From Pelagibacterium sp. (GTDB taxonomy: Bacteria; Pseudomonadota; Alphaproteobacteria; Rhizobiales; Devosiaceae): a stretch of 32,750 nt of DNA. Below are positions 1 through 7,217 of the stretch, piece after piece (within the stretch, counting starts at the first letter, position 1; each line of letters begins with the position of its first letter). The notes beneath the pieces are model-generated. The model saw nothing but the letters and a program-made list of their open reading frames with translations. It was not told the DNA's origin and did no database searches. The translations under genes were made by a program, and so were the position numbers. Location: contig PBNW01000013.1 of the NCBI GenBank assembly GCA_002723255.1, positions 66,628 through 99,377 on the forward strand. The letters are read 5' to 3'.

Positions 1-987
1 GGCGGTTTCATTCTCGAGCACCTCGAGTGGCGCTGGATGTTCTACCTGGTGCTGCCCATTGCGCTTGCCGCCCTGGCCCTCGGTGCCACCCGGATTCAGA
101 ACGTGACGACGCCCTCAAGGGCGCCGCTCGACGTGCTGTCGATCATCCTTTCGGCATTGGGATTCGGCGGGCTGGTTTATGGCTTGAGCAGCCTGGGCGG
201 TGACGCCTCCCATGGCGGCGGTGCGACGGTGTTCCCTGTATGGGTGCCGGTCGTCGTCGGTGTCATCGGGCTCGGCCTGTTCATCGCGCGTCAGTTTGCG
301 CTGCAAAAGCGCGAGGCAGCGCTGCTCGACCTGCGGACCTTCGCGACGCCGGTGTTTACAGTCAGCGTCATCATGATGGGCATCTCAATGATGGCCATGT
401 TCGGTTCACTCATCCTGCTGCCCATCTACATGCAAAACGTGCTGGGGCTCGATGCATCCCAGACCGGGCTGACCCTGCTGCCGGGCGGTCTGGTCATGGG
501 TCTGATGGCGCCCTTCGTTGGCCGTCTTTTCGACAGGTTCGGGCCGACAGTGCTGCTCGTACCTGGAGCCACATTGGTGAGCGGGGTGCTTTGGGGCATG
601 ACGACGCTGGATCAGTTCACGTCGATCTATTTCATCCTCGGGCTTCACATCACGCTTAGCCTGGGGCTGGCGCTAATGTTTACCCCGCTGTTCACCTCGA
701 GCCTGGGTTCGCTGCCCCGGCATCTCTATTCCCACGGCAGCGCGGTGATTGGCACCATCCAGCAAGTCGCCGGCGCGGCAGGCATCGCATTGTTCGTTTC
801 GCTTATGACCTTGCGTACTGCCGACCTGGTCGCCGATGGCGCCGAGGCTCTCCCGGCCATGGCGCAGGGAATTCAACTGGCGTTCCTGTGCGGCGCAATC
901 ATCTCGATGTTTGCGATCGTGGCGGCATTTTTCATTCGCCGCCCGCCGGCACAACCCATGGGCGCCGAGCCGGTGCCCGGGCACTGA
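1..987 (+). CDS. DHA2-family MFS multidrug efflux transporter, 5' end missing
   Basis: The reading frame is open from base 1, so the start lies outside the window and 328 C-terminal residues are seen. The visible part begins with the sequence WRWMFYLVLPIA, which in DHA2 (EmrB/QacA, 14-TM) transporters lies near the end of the N-terminal half. It is followed by repeated hydrophobic segments, for example around FVSLMTLRTADL and the final GAIISMFAIVAAFFIRRP. An internal ATG at 37 is too deep in the fold to be the real start. The family exports drugs or lipophilic compounds by proton antiport across the inner membrane. The substrate cannot be told from sequence. No partner membrane-fusion gene lies downstream; the gene ends in an intrinsic terminator, so it is not part of the next operon. 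Confidence 0.88.
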   Translation, partial: GGFILEHLEWRWMFYLVLPIALAALALGATRIQNVTTPSRAPLDVLSIILSALGFGGLVYGLSSLGGDASHGGGATVFPVWVPVVVGVIGLGLFIARQFALQKREAALLDLRTFATPVFTVSVIMMGISMMAMFGSLILLPIYMQNVLGLDASQTGLTLLPGGLVMGLMAPFVGRLFDRFGPTVLLVPGATLVSGVLWGMTTLDQFTSIYFILGLHITLSLGLALMFTPLFTSSLGSLPRHLYSHGSAVIGTIQQVAGAAGIALFVSLMTLRTADLVADGAEALPAMAQGIQLAFLCGAIISMFAIVAAFFIRRPPAQPMGAEPVPGH

Positions 988-1007
988 TCGGAAGAAACCA
1001 GGACTTG

Positions 1008-1042
1008 AAAAAAAGGCGCTGCCCCAGGGTGGCGCCTTTTTT
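1008..1042 (+). terminator. Intrinsic terminator after the MFS gene
   Basis: GGCGC at 1015-1019 pairs with GCGCC at 1032-1036, extended inward by wobble and C-G pairs. The stem is flanked by seven A residues on the left and six T residues on the right (1037-1042). The A-tract/stem/T-tract symmetry is typical of a Rho-independent terminator, and it sits 20 nt after the MFS stop codon. Confidence 0.85.
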
Positions 1043-1156
1043 CTGGCCGACTTTGGCCGATTTGACTGGCTACAAGAACGTACCGTTCACAAAATCCCAA
1101 CTTGAGTTAAATCGCGTAAGGGTTATCAACGGGGCTGGTTTTGTAAAAGCGCGTAC

Positions 1157-1173
1157 ATTGGCCACTAGCCAAT
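1157..1173. promoter_or_regulatory. Inverted repeat upstream of the polysaccharide operon
   Basis: ATTGGC (1157-1162), five bases, then GCCAAT (1168-1173): a perfect 6-bp inverted repeat in the 266-nt gap between the MFS terminator and the epimerase. It lies about 80 nt before the epimerase start, a plausible operator position. I see no convincing -35/-10 pair around it, and no regulator gene is adjacent. Confidence 0.35.
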
Positions 1174-1253
1174 AGTCTTGGGGGACAGCTGAAACCGTCA
1201 GACGAATTTTCAGTTCGCGGAGTTGAAAGGCTTTGCGAAGGAAGGCCTCTTCT

Positions 1254-2474
1254 ATGTCCAAAACGGTTCTTGTTCTCGGTGGCGATGGCTTTTGTGGCTG
1301 GCCGACTTCGCTTCATCTTTCGGCTCTTGGATATGAAGTCGTCATCGTCGACAATTTCGTGCGCCGTACTATTGCGAAAGAACTTGATGCACCGAGTCTG
1401 ACACCGATCGCCAGCATCGATGAACGTTTGAACACTTGGAAAGATGTCAGCGGGCACGATATCGACGTCGTCGAACTCGACATCGCTCAAGACTATCCCG
1501 AACTCCGCCGCTTGCTGGCCTCGGTAAGGCCCGATGCAATCGTGCATTTCGCCGAGCAGCGTGCCGCGCCCTATTCGATGCGTGACGCCGCGCACAAGGC
1601 CTATACTGTCGACAATAACGTAAACGGCACCCACAATTTGCTGGCCGCGATGGCCGAATTGGGCCTCGACACCCACCTTGTCCATCTCGGGACGATGGGG
1701 GTCTATGGTTACGGGGGCGATGGGCTGGAAATTCCCGAAGGCTATCTCGACGTCACGATCGATGGCCCCGATGGCGCCCGCTATCCACGCAAGATCCTCT
1801 ATCCCACCAAGCCGGGCAGCATTTATCACCTGACCAAGTCCATGGATCAGTTGATGTTTCAGTTCTATGCCGGCAATGACCATTTGCGGATCACCGATCT
1901 GCATCAGGGCATCGTCTGGGGCACCCAGACCGAGGAAACCCGCCTCGCTCCCGCACTCATCAACCGCTTCGACTATGACGGCGATTTCGGTACCGTACTC
2001 AATCGCTTTCTGATGCAGGCCGCCGCCGGCCATGCGCTGACCGTCCATGGGACGGGCGGGCAGACCCGTGCCTTCATCAACATTCAGGACACCGTACGCT
2101 GCATTGCCCTGGCGCTGGCCAATCCGCCCGCTGCCGGCGAGCAGGTCCGTATCATCAATCAGGTCGCCGAAACCCGCCGCGTGCGCGATCTTGCCGAACT
2201 GGTTTCCGAACTCACCGGGGCGGACATCGAATATGTCGATAATCCGCGCGGCGAGGCGGCCGAAAACGATCTGGTCGTCTCCAACGCAACGCTGAAAAAC
2301 CTGGGCCTCGAGCCGATCCTGTTGCGCGATGCGTTGCTGACCGAGACCGTCGATATTGCCCTGCGCTTTATCGAGCGGGCCAATCTCAACACGATTCCGG
2401 CAACGGCGCTGTGGTCCGGCCGGGCCGAGCGTGAAATCTCCCAGCTCGAAGCACCGCGAATCGCCCAGCGATGA
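1254..2474 (+). CDS. UDP-sulfoquinovose synthase-like NAD-dependent epimerase
   Basis: This 406-residue extended short-chain dehydrogenase strongly resembles plant SQD1 and bacterial SqdB, which convert UDP-glucose plus sulfite to UDP-sulfoquinovose. Visible matches are the nucleotide-binding GGDGFCGW (residues 9-16), HFAEQRAAPYSM, the catalytic Thr147 in LGTMG, and Tyr191 with Lys195 in YHLTK. Further matches are DLHQGIVWGTQTEET and the C-terminal GGQTRAFINIQDTV. The start is ATG 1254, eight bases after an AAGGAAGG ribosome site; an in-frame TTG at 1233 lacks one. The stop overlaps the next gene's ATG, so translation is probably coupled. It sits with synthase genes rather than sulfolipid genes, which suggests it supplies a nucleotide sugar for a polysaccharide. 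Product identity (sulfoquinovose or another hexose) is inferred, since relatives of this family may use other substrates. Confidence 0.85.
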   Translation: MSKTVLVLGGDGFCGWPTSLHLSALGYEVVIVDNFVRRTIAKELDAPSLTPIASIDERLNTWKDVSGHDIDVVELDIAQDYPELRRLLASVRPDAIVHFAEQRAAPYSMRDAAHKAYTVDNNVNGTHNLLAAMAELGLDTHLVHLGTMGVYGYGGDGLEIPEGYLDVTIDGPDGARYPRKILYPTKPGSIYHLTKSMDQLMFQFYAGNDHLRITDLHQGIVWGTQTEETRLAPALINRFDYDGDFGTVLNRFLMQAAAGHALTVHGTGGQTRAFINIQDTVRCIALALANPPAAGEQVRIINQVAETRRVRDLAELVSELTGADIEYVDNPRGEAAENDLVVSNATLKNLGLEPILLRDALLTETVDIALRFIERANLNTIPATALWSGRAEREISQLEAPRIAQR

Positions 2475-4126
2475 AAGACTTTCTGCGGCTGCTGTTTATC
2501 GCAGTTCTGAGCTTTATGATCGTCGGCCTCGCGGTGGCTTATACGCGCGATAGCGATGTGCTGGCCCGGCTAACCTCGGCCGTCGACACAGCGGCGCTGC
2601 CGCAGCTGGAATTATCGGTCGCGGAGCCCGAATCGGCCGAGCAGGAGTCCGCCACTGAAATCTGGATTCCTCGCCCCCGAGCCGATCAATGGATCGGATT
2701 GGCCGGCTTTCCCGATTCGACCGAAATCCGCTTTGCTTTGCCCGCCGGCGTCAATTTTACTGCCGGCGCGCTTCGCCTCGCTTTTGATGTGCAATTGGGC
2801 ATGCAAGGCGACGGGCGCATGACCATCAACGTTGATGGCGTACGCCGGGGCGAAGTGGTGCTCGATCCGGGACAGTCACGTCACGAAGTCGAAATCGCCC
2901 TCGAACAGAACGACTTGCTGTCCGATGTCGTGGTCGTGACATTCGAGGGACGCGGTACGACCAGCACGGGACAGATATGTCCGGCGGATGCCGCCAATTC
3001 CGGCGCGGCGGTCACCCTGAGCGATGACAGCGGGCTGGCCCTGTTGACCGACGACCCGGTCGATACAAGGGCTGTCAGGATTGCCACGATGTCCGATCCC
3101 GCTTGGCTGGACCTGGGAGCCGAGACAGGCACACAGGCGCTGGCGATCTGGGCGCGGCAGGATTTCGCCCGCAAGGGTATGGAAGTGCGGTTTGCCGCCA
3201 ATGACACAGTGCCCGACATCGTCATGGCACAAGGCACCCAGCCAGCTCTCGCGCTCGACGCCGAGGGCCATCTAGCGATAGCTGGGGAAGCGGGGATCGA
3301 AGGGGTGCTTGCGGCGCGCATGCCGGCAGCGATACGGCCCGTGCCCGACGCATGGCCAGTAACCGTCGACAAGCTCTCGGCCGAAACCCTGCTCAAGAAT
3401 TTCCGCGGCTCGCGGCGCTGGACAATCCCTTACGCCCTTGCCGATCTGCCCGACGGCCTGATGCCACGGCGCTTTGCCCTTGAGCTCAAGACTTCGACGC
3501 TTGCTCCAGGCAATGACTGGGTGGTGCGCGTTTCGCTCAATGGCAATCTGCTCGAGACCGGGCGCTTTAACGGGCAGGGCGATACCATTTCTCTCGATGT
3601 GACATTGCCGTCCGGTATCCAGACCCTGTCGAACACCATTCTTGTCGAACTTATCGACACCACCCCCAATGATTCCATTTGCCGGGTCGGCCCCGATGCC
3701 CAGGCCCAATTGCTGCCCACCTCGCGCCTGACCCCGCAAGGTGTCCAGCCTACTGGCGGCTGGCCGCAAATGGTGCGTGCGCTGGCCGCAGAACCGGCCA
3801 TCGGGCTCGGTGTGACGACCCCGCTGACGCGCGGCGAAGCGCGCACTGCCGCTGCGATGCTGGGACGCTTCCTGCCAGCCGGGAGCGACGCTGTGTTTGG
3901 CACGGAACGCGATACCGCGACCGCCAGAATCGAAATCACCACAGCCGATGGCCTGAGATCGGCGCTGCGTCTTGCCGGAGAGTTCGGGGCCGGTGCGCAC
4001 ACGATCTGGCTGGCGGTACCCGATGGGGACAGGGACCCAATCCTGATCGCGATTGCCGACCCGCGCGCCGCTGCGCTGATCGAACGTTTGGATGACAACG
4101 CAGCGGTCATTCTGATCGACCTCTGA
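2471..4126 (+). CDS. BcsB-like cellulose-synthase regulatory subunit, short form
   Basis: A 551-residue protein whose ATG overlaps the epimerase stop codon. It starts with a single hydrophobic segment (about residues 4-24), then a long periplasmic part of beta-rich, carbohydrate-binding character similar to BcsB. Examples are IRFALPAGVNFTAGALRLAF, an internal repeat of this kind near residue 330 (RRFALELKTSTLAPGNDW), and cysteines in GQICPADA and NDSICRVG. BcsB assists BcsA in passing a glucan through the periplasm. Classic BcsB proteins are about 750-800 residues and end in a transmembrane anchor that contacts BcsA. This one ends at VILIDL with no terminal hydrophobic helix, so anchoring would rest on the N-terminus. 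The neighbouring glycosyltransferase begins two bases after its stop. The subunit assignment is by similarity; the polymer is unknown. Confidence 0.75.
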   Translation: MKDFLRLLFIAVLSFMIVGLAVAYTRDSDVLARLTSAVDTAALPQLELSVAEPESAEQESATEIWIPRPRADQWIGLAGFPDSTEIRFALPAGVNFTAGALRLAFDVQLGMQGDGRMTINVDGVRRGEVVLDPGQSRHEVEIALEQNDLLSDVVVVTFEGRGTTSTGQICPADAANSGAAVTLSDDSGLALLTDDPVDTRAVRIATMSDPAWLDLGAETGTQALAIWARQDFARKGMEVRFAANDTVPDIVMAQGTQPALALDAEGHLAIAGEAGIEGVLAARMPAAIRPVPDAWPVTVDKLSAETLLKNFRGSRRWTIPYALADLPDGLMPRRFALELKTSTLAPGNDWVVRVSLNGNLLETGRFNGQGDTISLDVTLPSGIQTLSNTILVELIDTTPNDSICRVGPDAQAQLLPTSRLTPQGVQPTGGWPQMVRALAAEPAIGLGVTTPLTRGEARTAAAMLGRFLPAGSDAVFGTERDTATARIEITTADGLRSALRLAGEFGAGAHTIWLAVPDGDRDPILIAIADPRAAALIERLDDNAAVILIDL

Positions 4127-4128
4127 CC

Positions 4129-5967
4129 ATGCTGCAGCGCGCTTCACGGGATCACGACTATTGGTCGGTGGACAGCGCGCCGGCAAAACTGACGCGGCCG
4201 CTATCGGTCTGGGCGGCGCCGAGCCTGTTGCTGATTTTCACTGCGATGGCCGCGACTTTGCTGGCCGTTGTCAGCGCCGAACCGTTTGCCACGTTTTTCC
4301 CCAATGGCGACGTTGTGTTCTCGCCCTATCTGGGTACCCACTCCATTCCCCTACGCATTTTTATCGTTTCGTTCATCGTCGCCTTTTCGGCTGTGGTTGG
4401 CGCCAGAGCACCCCAGCGGCTCCGTTTTTTCCTGGAAGTCACGCTCTATTACATCGTTGTTTGCGCTGCATTCGATCTCATCAACATAGCGGCCTATCGA
4501 CTGACCGGGTTTGTCTATTCGATCCATGTGGTTGAAATTCTCTCTGGGCTGTTCGGCTTTTATATCTTTTCGATCCGCCTGCTCGACCAGGGAACGATGC
4601 CCCGCAGAGCTCCTTTCGCGCCCTTCAGTGCGCGCTTCAAGGCGACGTCGTTCGTCATGATCGTGCTGGCCGTGGGGGCGGCGATTGCAGTTTCGCTGTG
4701 GATCGACACGCTTGATCTGCCTCTGGTGGGCGATCTTCGCTCCGTCGCGCTGCTGGGAGGGACGGGACCGGGGGTCTTCCTGTTCCTGCCGGTGCTGTTC
4801 TTCCTGCTTTACGTACTCGGGACGATCCGCGCCTTGATACGGAGCAGGCCCAAATATTGTCCTCCGGTGACAGTCATCATTCCTGCCCACAACGAAGCCC
4901 ACATCCTGCCGCACACGCTGGCCGCGCTTGAGAAAGCGGCCGCCCAATATGACGGCGCCGTGCATGTGTTGGTGCTCGATAACTGCTCGACCGACGGGAC
5001 CGCCCAAATGGCAGCGCGAACCTTTGCGGAGATGCCGCACCTGCACGGGCGGGTGGTGGACGTGCCGGTGCCAGGCAAGTCGAATGCGCTCAATGCGGGT
5101 ATCGGCCTGACCGCCACCGAAATCGTCATCCGTATCGATGCCGATACCCAGGTTTCCCCTGCTGCGGTTTGGCGCGCGGTGCGCCATTTCTGGCGCGGCG
5201 ATGTCGGTGTGGTGGGAGGACTGCCGATTGCTCCGGGGACCGGCAAGTTCGATAGGGCCCGTAATCTCGAAACGCTGCTCAAGCACGGCTATTATCAGGT
5301 GGCGCATGGAGCGGTTGACGCCATTGTCGGTGTGCCGGGCATGTTTGCCGTTTATCGGACAGAGGCCGTGCGCGACGCCGGGGGTTTTACCGGCGGCATG
5401 AACGGGGAGGACACCGACATGTCGTTGCGCATCGGCGAGATGGGCTTTCGCATCGTCGGCGACCCGACCGTGACCTATGTTTCCGAGGTGCCCGCAAGCT
5501 GGAAGCATCTGCGCGAGCAGCGCATGCGCTGGTTCCGCTCGGTCTACCACGTCTCTTCGCGCAACCGCGATTACCTGGACGGCTGGATGCCCTCGGTGCG
5601 TGGCAAGATCATCGTGCCCTTCATGCTGCTCAATTCAGGCCGCCGGGCCATGACGGTGCCGTTGGTGATCTTTGGCGTGCTCTATTATTTTGCTGGGTTC
5701 AACCCCCTCAGCCCGCTGACCATTCAGGCGGTTGTCGCTGTCGTTCTGGGTGCGCCAGCGCTTATGGCGGCTTTTGCGGCTCTGGCCAATGGCCGGATCG
5801 GCGCACTGATCGGGTTGCCCGAATATGTGGTGTTCAGGCTGGTAAGATCCTATCTGACGCTCGAATCCGTACTCTCGATCGCCTTCAGCCAGACGGCTTC
5901 ACATGAGGGTGCGCTCCTGCTCCCGCCTCCATCTGCAACACAAGATAAAATGCAACCGACTTCTTAA
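4129..5967 (+). CDS. Membrane GT2-family polysaccharide synthase (BcsA-like, no PilZ domain)
   Basis: A 612-residue inner-membrane processive glycosyltransferase. Several N-terminal membrane segments are visible (about residues 27-50, 75-92, 103-124, 130-150, 172-192, 215-235), then the catalytic domain. Key residues are VTVIIPAHNEA (247-257), Asp284 in LDNCSTDG, Asp337 and Asp339 in DADT, and Asp428 and Asp430 in GEDTD. The QRMRW motif at 464-468 is the Q(Q/R)xRW signature of processive beta-glycan synthases. Further hydrophobic segments follow (about 496-520 and 527-555). There is no C-terminal PilZ domain, so the c-di-GMP control of bacterial cellulose synthase is not built in. It forms an operon with the BcsB-like subunit and the epimerase, so it probably polymerises and exports a glycan. 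The sugar donor is not readable from sequence. Confidence 0.85.
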   Translation: MLQRASRDHDYWSVDSAPAKLTRPLSVWAAPSLLLIFTAMAATLLAVVSAEPFATFFPNGDVVFSPYLGTHSIPLRIFIVSFIVAFSAVVGARAPQRLRFFLEVTLYYIVVCAAFDLINIAAYRLTGFVYSIHVVEILSGLFGFYIFSIRLLDQGTMPRRAPFAPFSARFKATSFVMIVLAVGAAIAVSLWIDTLDLPLVGDLRSVALLGGTGPGVFLFLPVLFFLLYVLGTIRALIRSRPKYCPPVTVIIPAHNEAHILPHTLAALEKAAAQYDGAVHVLVLDNCSTDGTAQMAARTFAEMPHLHGRVVDVPVPGKSNALNAGIGLTATEIVIRIDADTQVSPAAVWRAVRHFWRGDVGVVGGLPIAPGTGKFDRARNLETLLKHGYYQVAHGAVDAIVGVPGMFAVYRTEAVRDAGGFTGGMNGEDTDMSLRIGEMGFRIVGDPTVTYVSEVPASWKHLREQRMRWFRSVYHVSSRNRDYLDGWMPSVRGKIIVPFMLLNSGRRAMTVPLVIFGVLYYFAGFNPLSPLTIQAVVAVVLGAPALMAAFAALANGRIGALIGLPEYVVFRLVRSYLTLESVLSIAFSQTASHEGALLLPPPSATQDKMQPTS

Positions 5968-6040
5968 AGCGCCCGTTGGTTCACCAGGGGTCATGATGTT
6001 TCCGCTTCATCCCGTTGGATAAAGCCGGAGAACCGGTGCC

Positions 6041-6214
6041 ATGCGCTACCCCCTTTGGGCATTTCTTTTCGTCTTCCTGCTGCCGCCCTTCACGCTGCAC
6101 TCAGCGCTTGCCGACAATGCAGGATCAGATCCCTGCCTTGCGCCTGTCGAGCGGTTCGAGACGGCGTTCTTTCCCGAAATCGACCCCGTTCCCCTCCTGC
6201 GGCACGCGTTCTAG
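6041..6214 (+). pseudogene. Truncated secreted-protein gene cut off by a repeat element
   Basis: A 57-codon frame starting at ATG 6041, with GGAG ten bases upstream. It begins with a clear Sec signal peptide (MRYPLWAFLFVFLLPP, then SALA before DNAG), followed by about 33 mature residues ending VPLLRHAF. Its TAG stop lies in the first bases of the palindromic repeat at 6211. The simplest reading is that a longer periplasmic or secreted gene, the fourth gene of the polysaccharide operon, lost its 3' part when the repeat inserted. A short genuine peptide is the alternative. I do not recognise the family. It lies 73 nt after the glycosyltransferase on the same strand. Confidence 0.5.
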
Positions 6215-6318
6215 AGCGTGTCCAGCAAAAGTGGAAACGGTTTTGCGGTTCGGACACGCGCCAAAACAAGGGGTTAGAGCCGAGGATTTGATTCAATCAA
6301 ATCCTGAACCGCTCGAGG
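6211..6318. repeat. Rhizobiales-type intergenic palindromic repeat element
   Basis: About 108 nt made of two palindromes. The first pairs GCGTGTCC (6216-6223) with GGACACGC (6252-6259), with an inner stem of GCAAAA (6225-6230) and TTTTGC (6241-6246). The second, GGATTTGATT (6284-6293) and AATCAAATCC (6295-6304), is almost perfect around a single base. Elements starting CTAGAGC with this architecture are, to my knowledge, dispersed between genes in Hyphomicrobiales genomes. Only one copy is in the window, so repetitiveness is from general knowledge and not from this sequence. It sits between convergent genes and could also act as a bidirectional transcription stop. The rest of the gap, 6319-6379, shows nothing I can name. 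Confidence 0.65.
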
Positions 6319-6379
6319 TCTCCGACCGAATGAACAGGCGGCAGGTGTCGGGCGACCAACCCAGATAGAAACAAAGGCC

Positions 6380-7045
6380 TTACTGCGTGGCGCTGGGGCT
6401 TTGGGCCTCTTGCTGGCGGCGCGCGGCGATCACGACTTCCACGCGATTGCGGGCCTTTAGCTTTTGCATGAGGCTGGACATGTAGTGCTTGATCGTCTTC
6501 TCACTCAGATTGAGGTGACGAGCGATTTCCTTGTTGGTCTGCGCTTCGAAAAGATGGGCGACGATCTGCTTTTCGCGAAGGTTTAGCCGAACGGCGTCGT
6601 TGATCTCACGCCGCTTGCTGCGTTCGCGCAGGCCGGTGAGCACGCTGGATGCGAACTGTCGGCTGATATACAAATCGTTGGAGACCGCGGACCGAAGCGC
6701 TTCTGTGAGCTCGGCCATGGGGCCGCCCTTGAGCACAAAACCGATAGCGCCCATGTCCATCGCCTTGACTGCCGACTCCGTGCTGGAGAAAGCCGTATAG
6801 ATGATGACCTTGGTTTGCGGGTGCCCGCTTGCTATCGACTTGATGGTTCCGAAAACATCCCCCGGCATCGACAGATCCAGGAAGATGACGTCCGGCGCCT
6901 GCAGTTTCACGATTTCGAGCGCGTCGTCTGCTGTGACGGCGGTCGCGATCACCTCATATTCGGCATAGTCTTCAAACACGGAAACAAGTCCGCGCAACAT
7001 TGCCGGGTGATCATCCGCAAATGCCAGCTTTAGACGATGTGTCAT
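6380..7045 (-). CDS. NarL/FixJ-type response regulator, orphan
   Basis: A 221-residue regulator with an N-terminal receiver domain and a C-terminal LuxR-type helix-turn-helix. Receiver residues are Asp11/Asp12, phosphoacceptor Asp57 (FLDLSMPG), Thr84 and Lys106. The DNA-binding part reads LREKQIVAHLFEAQTNKEIA with recognition helix EKTIKHYMSSL. The start is ATG 7045, preceded by AAGGGGGAG at five bases; an upstream in-frame start at 7081 would add 12 residues without a ribosome site. No kinase gene is adjacent. It follows the secretion-adaptor gene on the same strand after 172 nt that hold its own regulatory signals, including a motif shared with the peroxidase promoter. Its recognition helix resembles that of the second regulator at 21257 (EKTVKFHLSNI), so both may bind related sites and share the kinase at 19798. 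That is inference. Confidence 0.9.
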   Translation of the reverse strand: MTHRLKLAFADDHPAMLRGLVSVFEDYAEYEVIATAVTADDALEIVKLQAPDVIFLDLSMPGDVFGTIKSIASGHPQTKVIIYTAFSSTESAVKAMDMGAIGFVLKGGPMAELTEALRSAVSNDLYISRQFASSVLTGLRERSKRREINDAVRLNLREKQIVAHLFEAQTNKEIARHLNLSEKTIKHYMSSLMQKLKARNRVEVVIAARRQQEAQSPSATQ

Positions 7046-7079
7046 CACCGCTCCCCCTTGGTTTTTTCTGCCCCTCCTC

Positions 7080-7095
7080 ATATAGAAAACTATAT
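7080..7095. promoter_or_regulatory. AT-rich palindrome upstream of orphan response regulator
   Basis: ATATAG-AAAA-CTATAT, a perfect 6-bp inverted repeat 35-50 nt before the regulator start. It could be an operator or a leader hairpin. A second AT-rich perfect inverted repeat, GATTAATT (7149-7156) and AATTAATC (7163-7170), lies further upstream next to the shared box. Function is inferred from position only. Confidence 0.35.
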
Positions 7096-7161
7096 TTGAC
7101 CGTAAACAAACAGTAAATAAGCAACCGGAGACCTGTTCCTTGAAAGTTGATTAATTATCGA

Positions 7162-7186
7162 AAATTAATCTGGACCTTGGACTAGG
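7162..7186 (-). promoter_or_regulatory. Regulatory box shared with the peroxidase promoter
   Basis: Plus-strand CTGGACCTTGG at 7170-7180 is identical to 19676-19686. In both places it directly follows a six-base AT-rich block (ATTAAT here, ATTATA there) and AAA. Both lie about 120-130 nt before a minus-strand start codon. Here the palindrome arm is imperfect (GGACTAG instead of GGTCCAG). A shared activator or repressor, perhaps one of the two NarL-type regulators, is the natural reading. Confidence 0.5.
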
Positions 7187-7194
7187 CCTTTTTG

Positions 7195-7214
7195 ACAAAA
7201 ATCAAAACTTGATT
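7195..7214 (-). terminator. Weak AT-rich hairpin after the HlyD gene
   Basis: On the minus strand, just after the HlyD stop codon, AATCAA-GTT-TTGATT (7214-7200) forms a 6-bp stem followed by a short T run. It is weak for a Rho-independent terminator because the stem has almost no GC, but the position is right for the end of the secretion operon. Confidence 0.3.
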
Positions 7215-7217
7215 GTC

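Noticed and set aside
1107-2048. Minus-strand open frame (313 codons) opposite the epimerase
   Set aside because: The plus-strand frame matches SQD1 throughout; the antisense frame has no motif and covers the epimerase promoter region.
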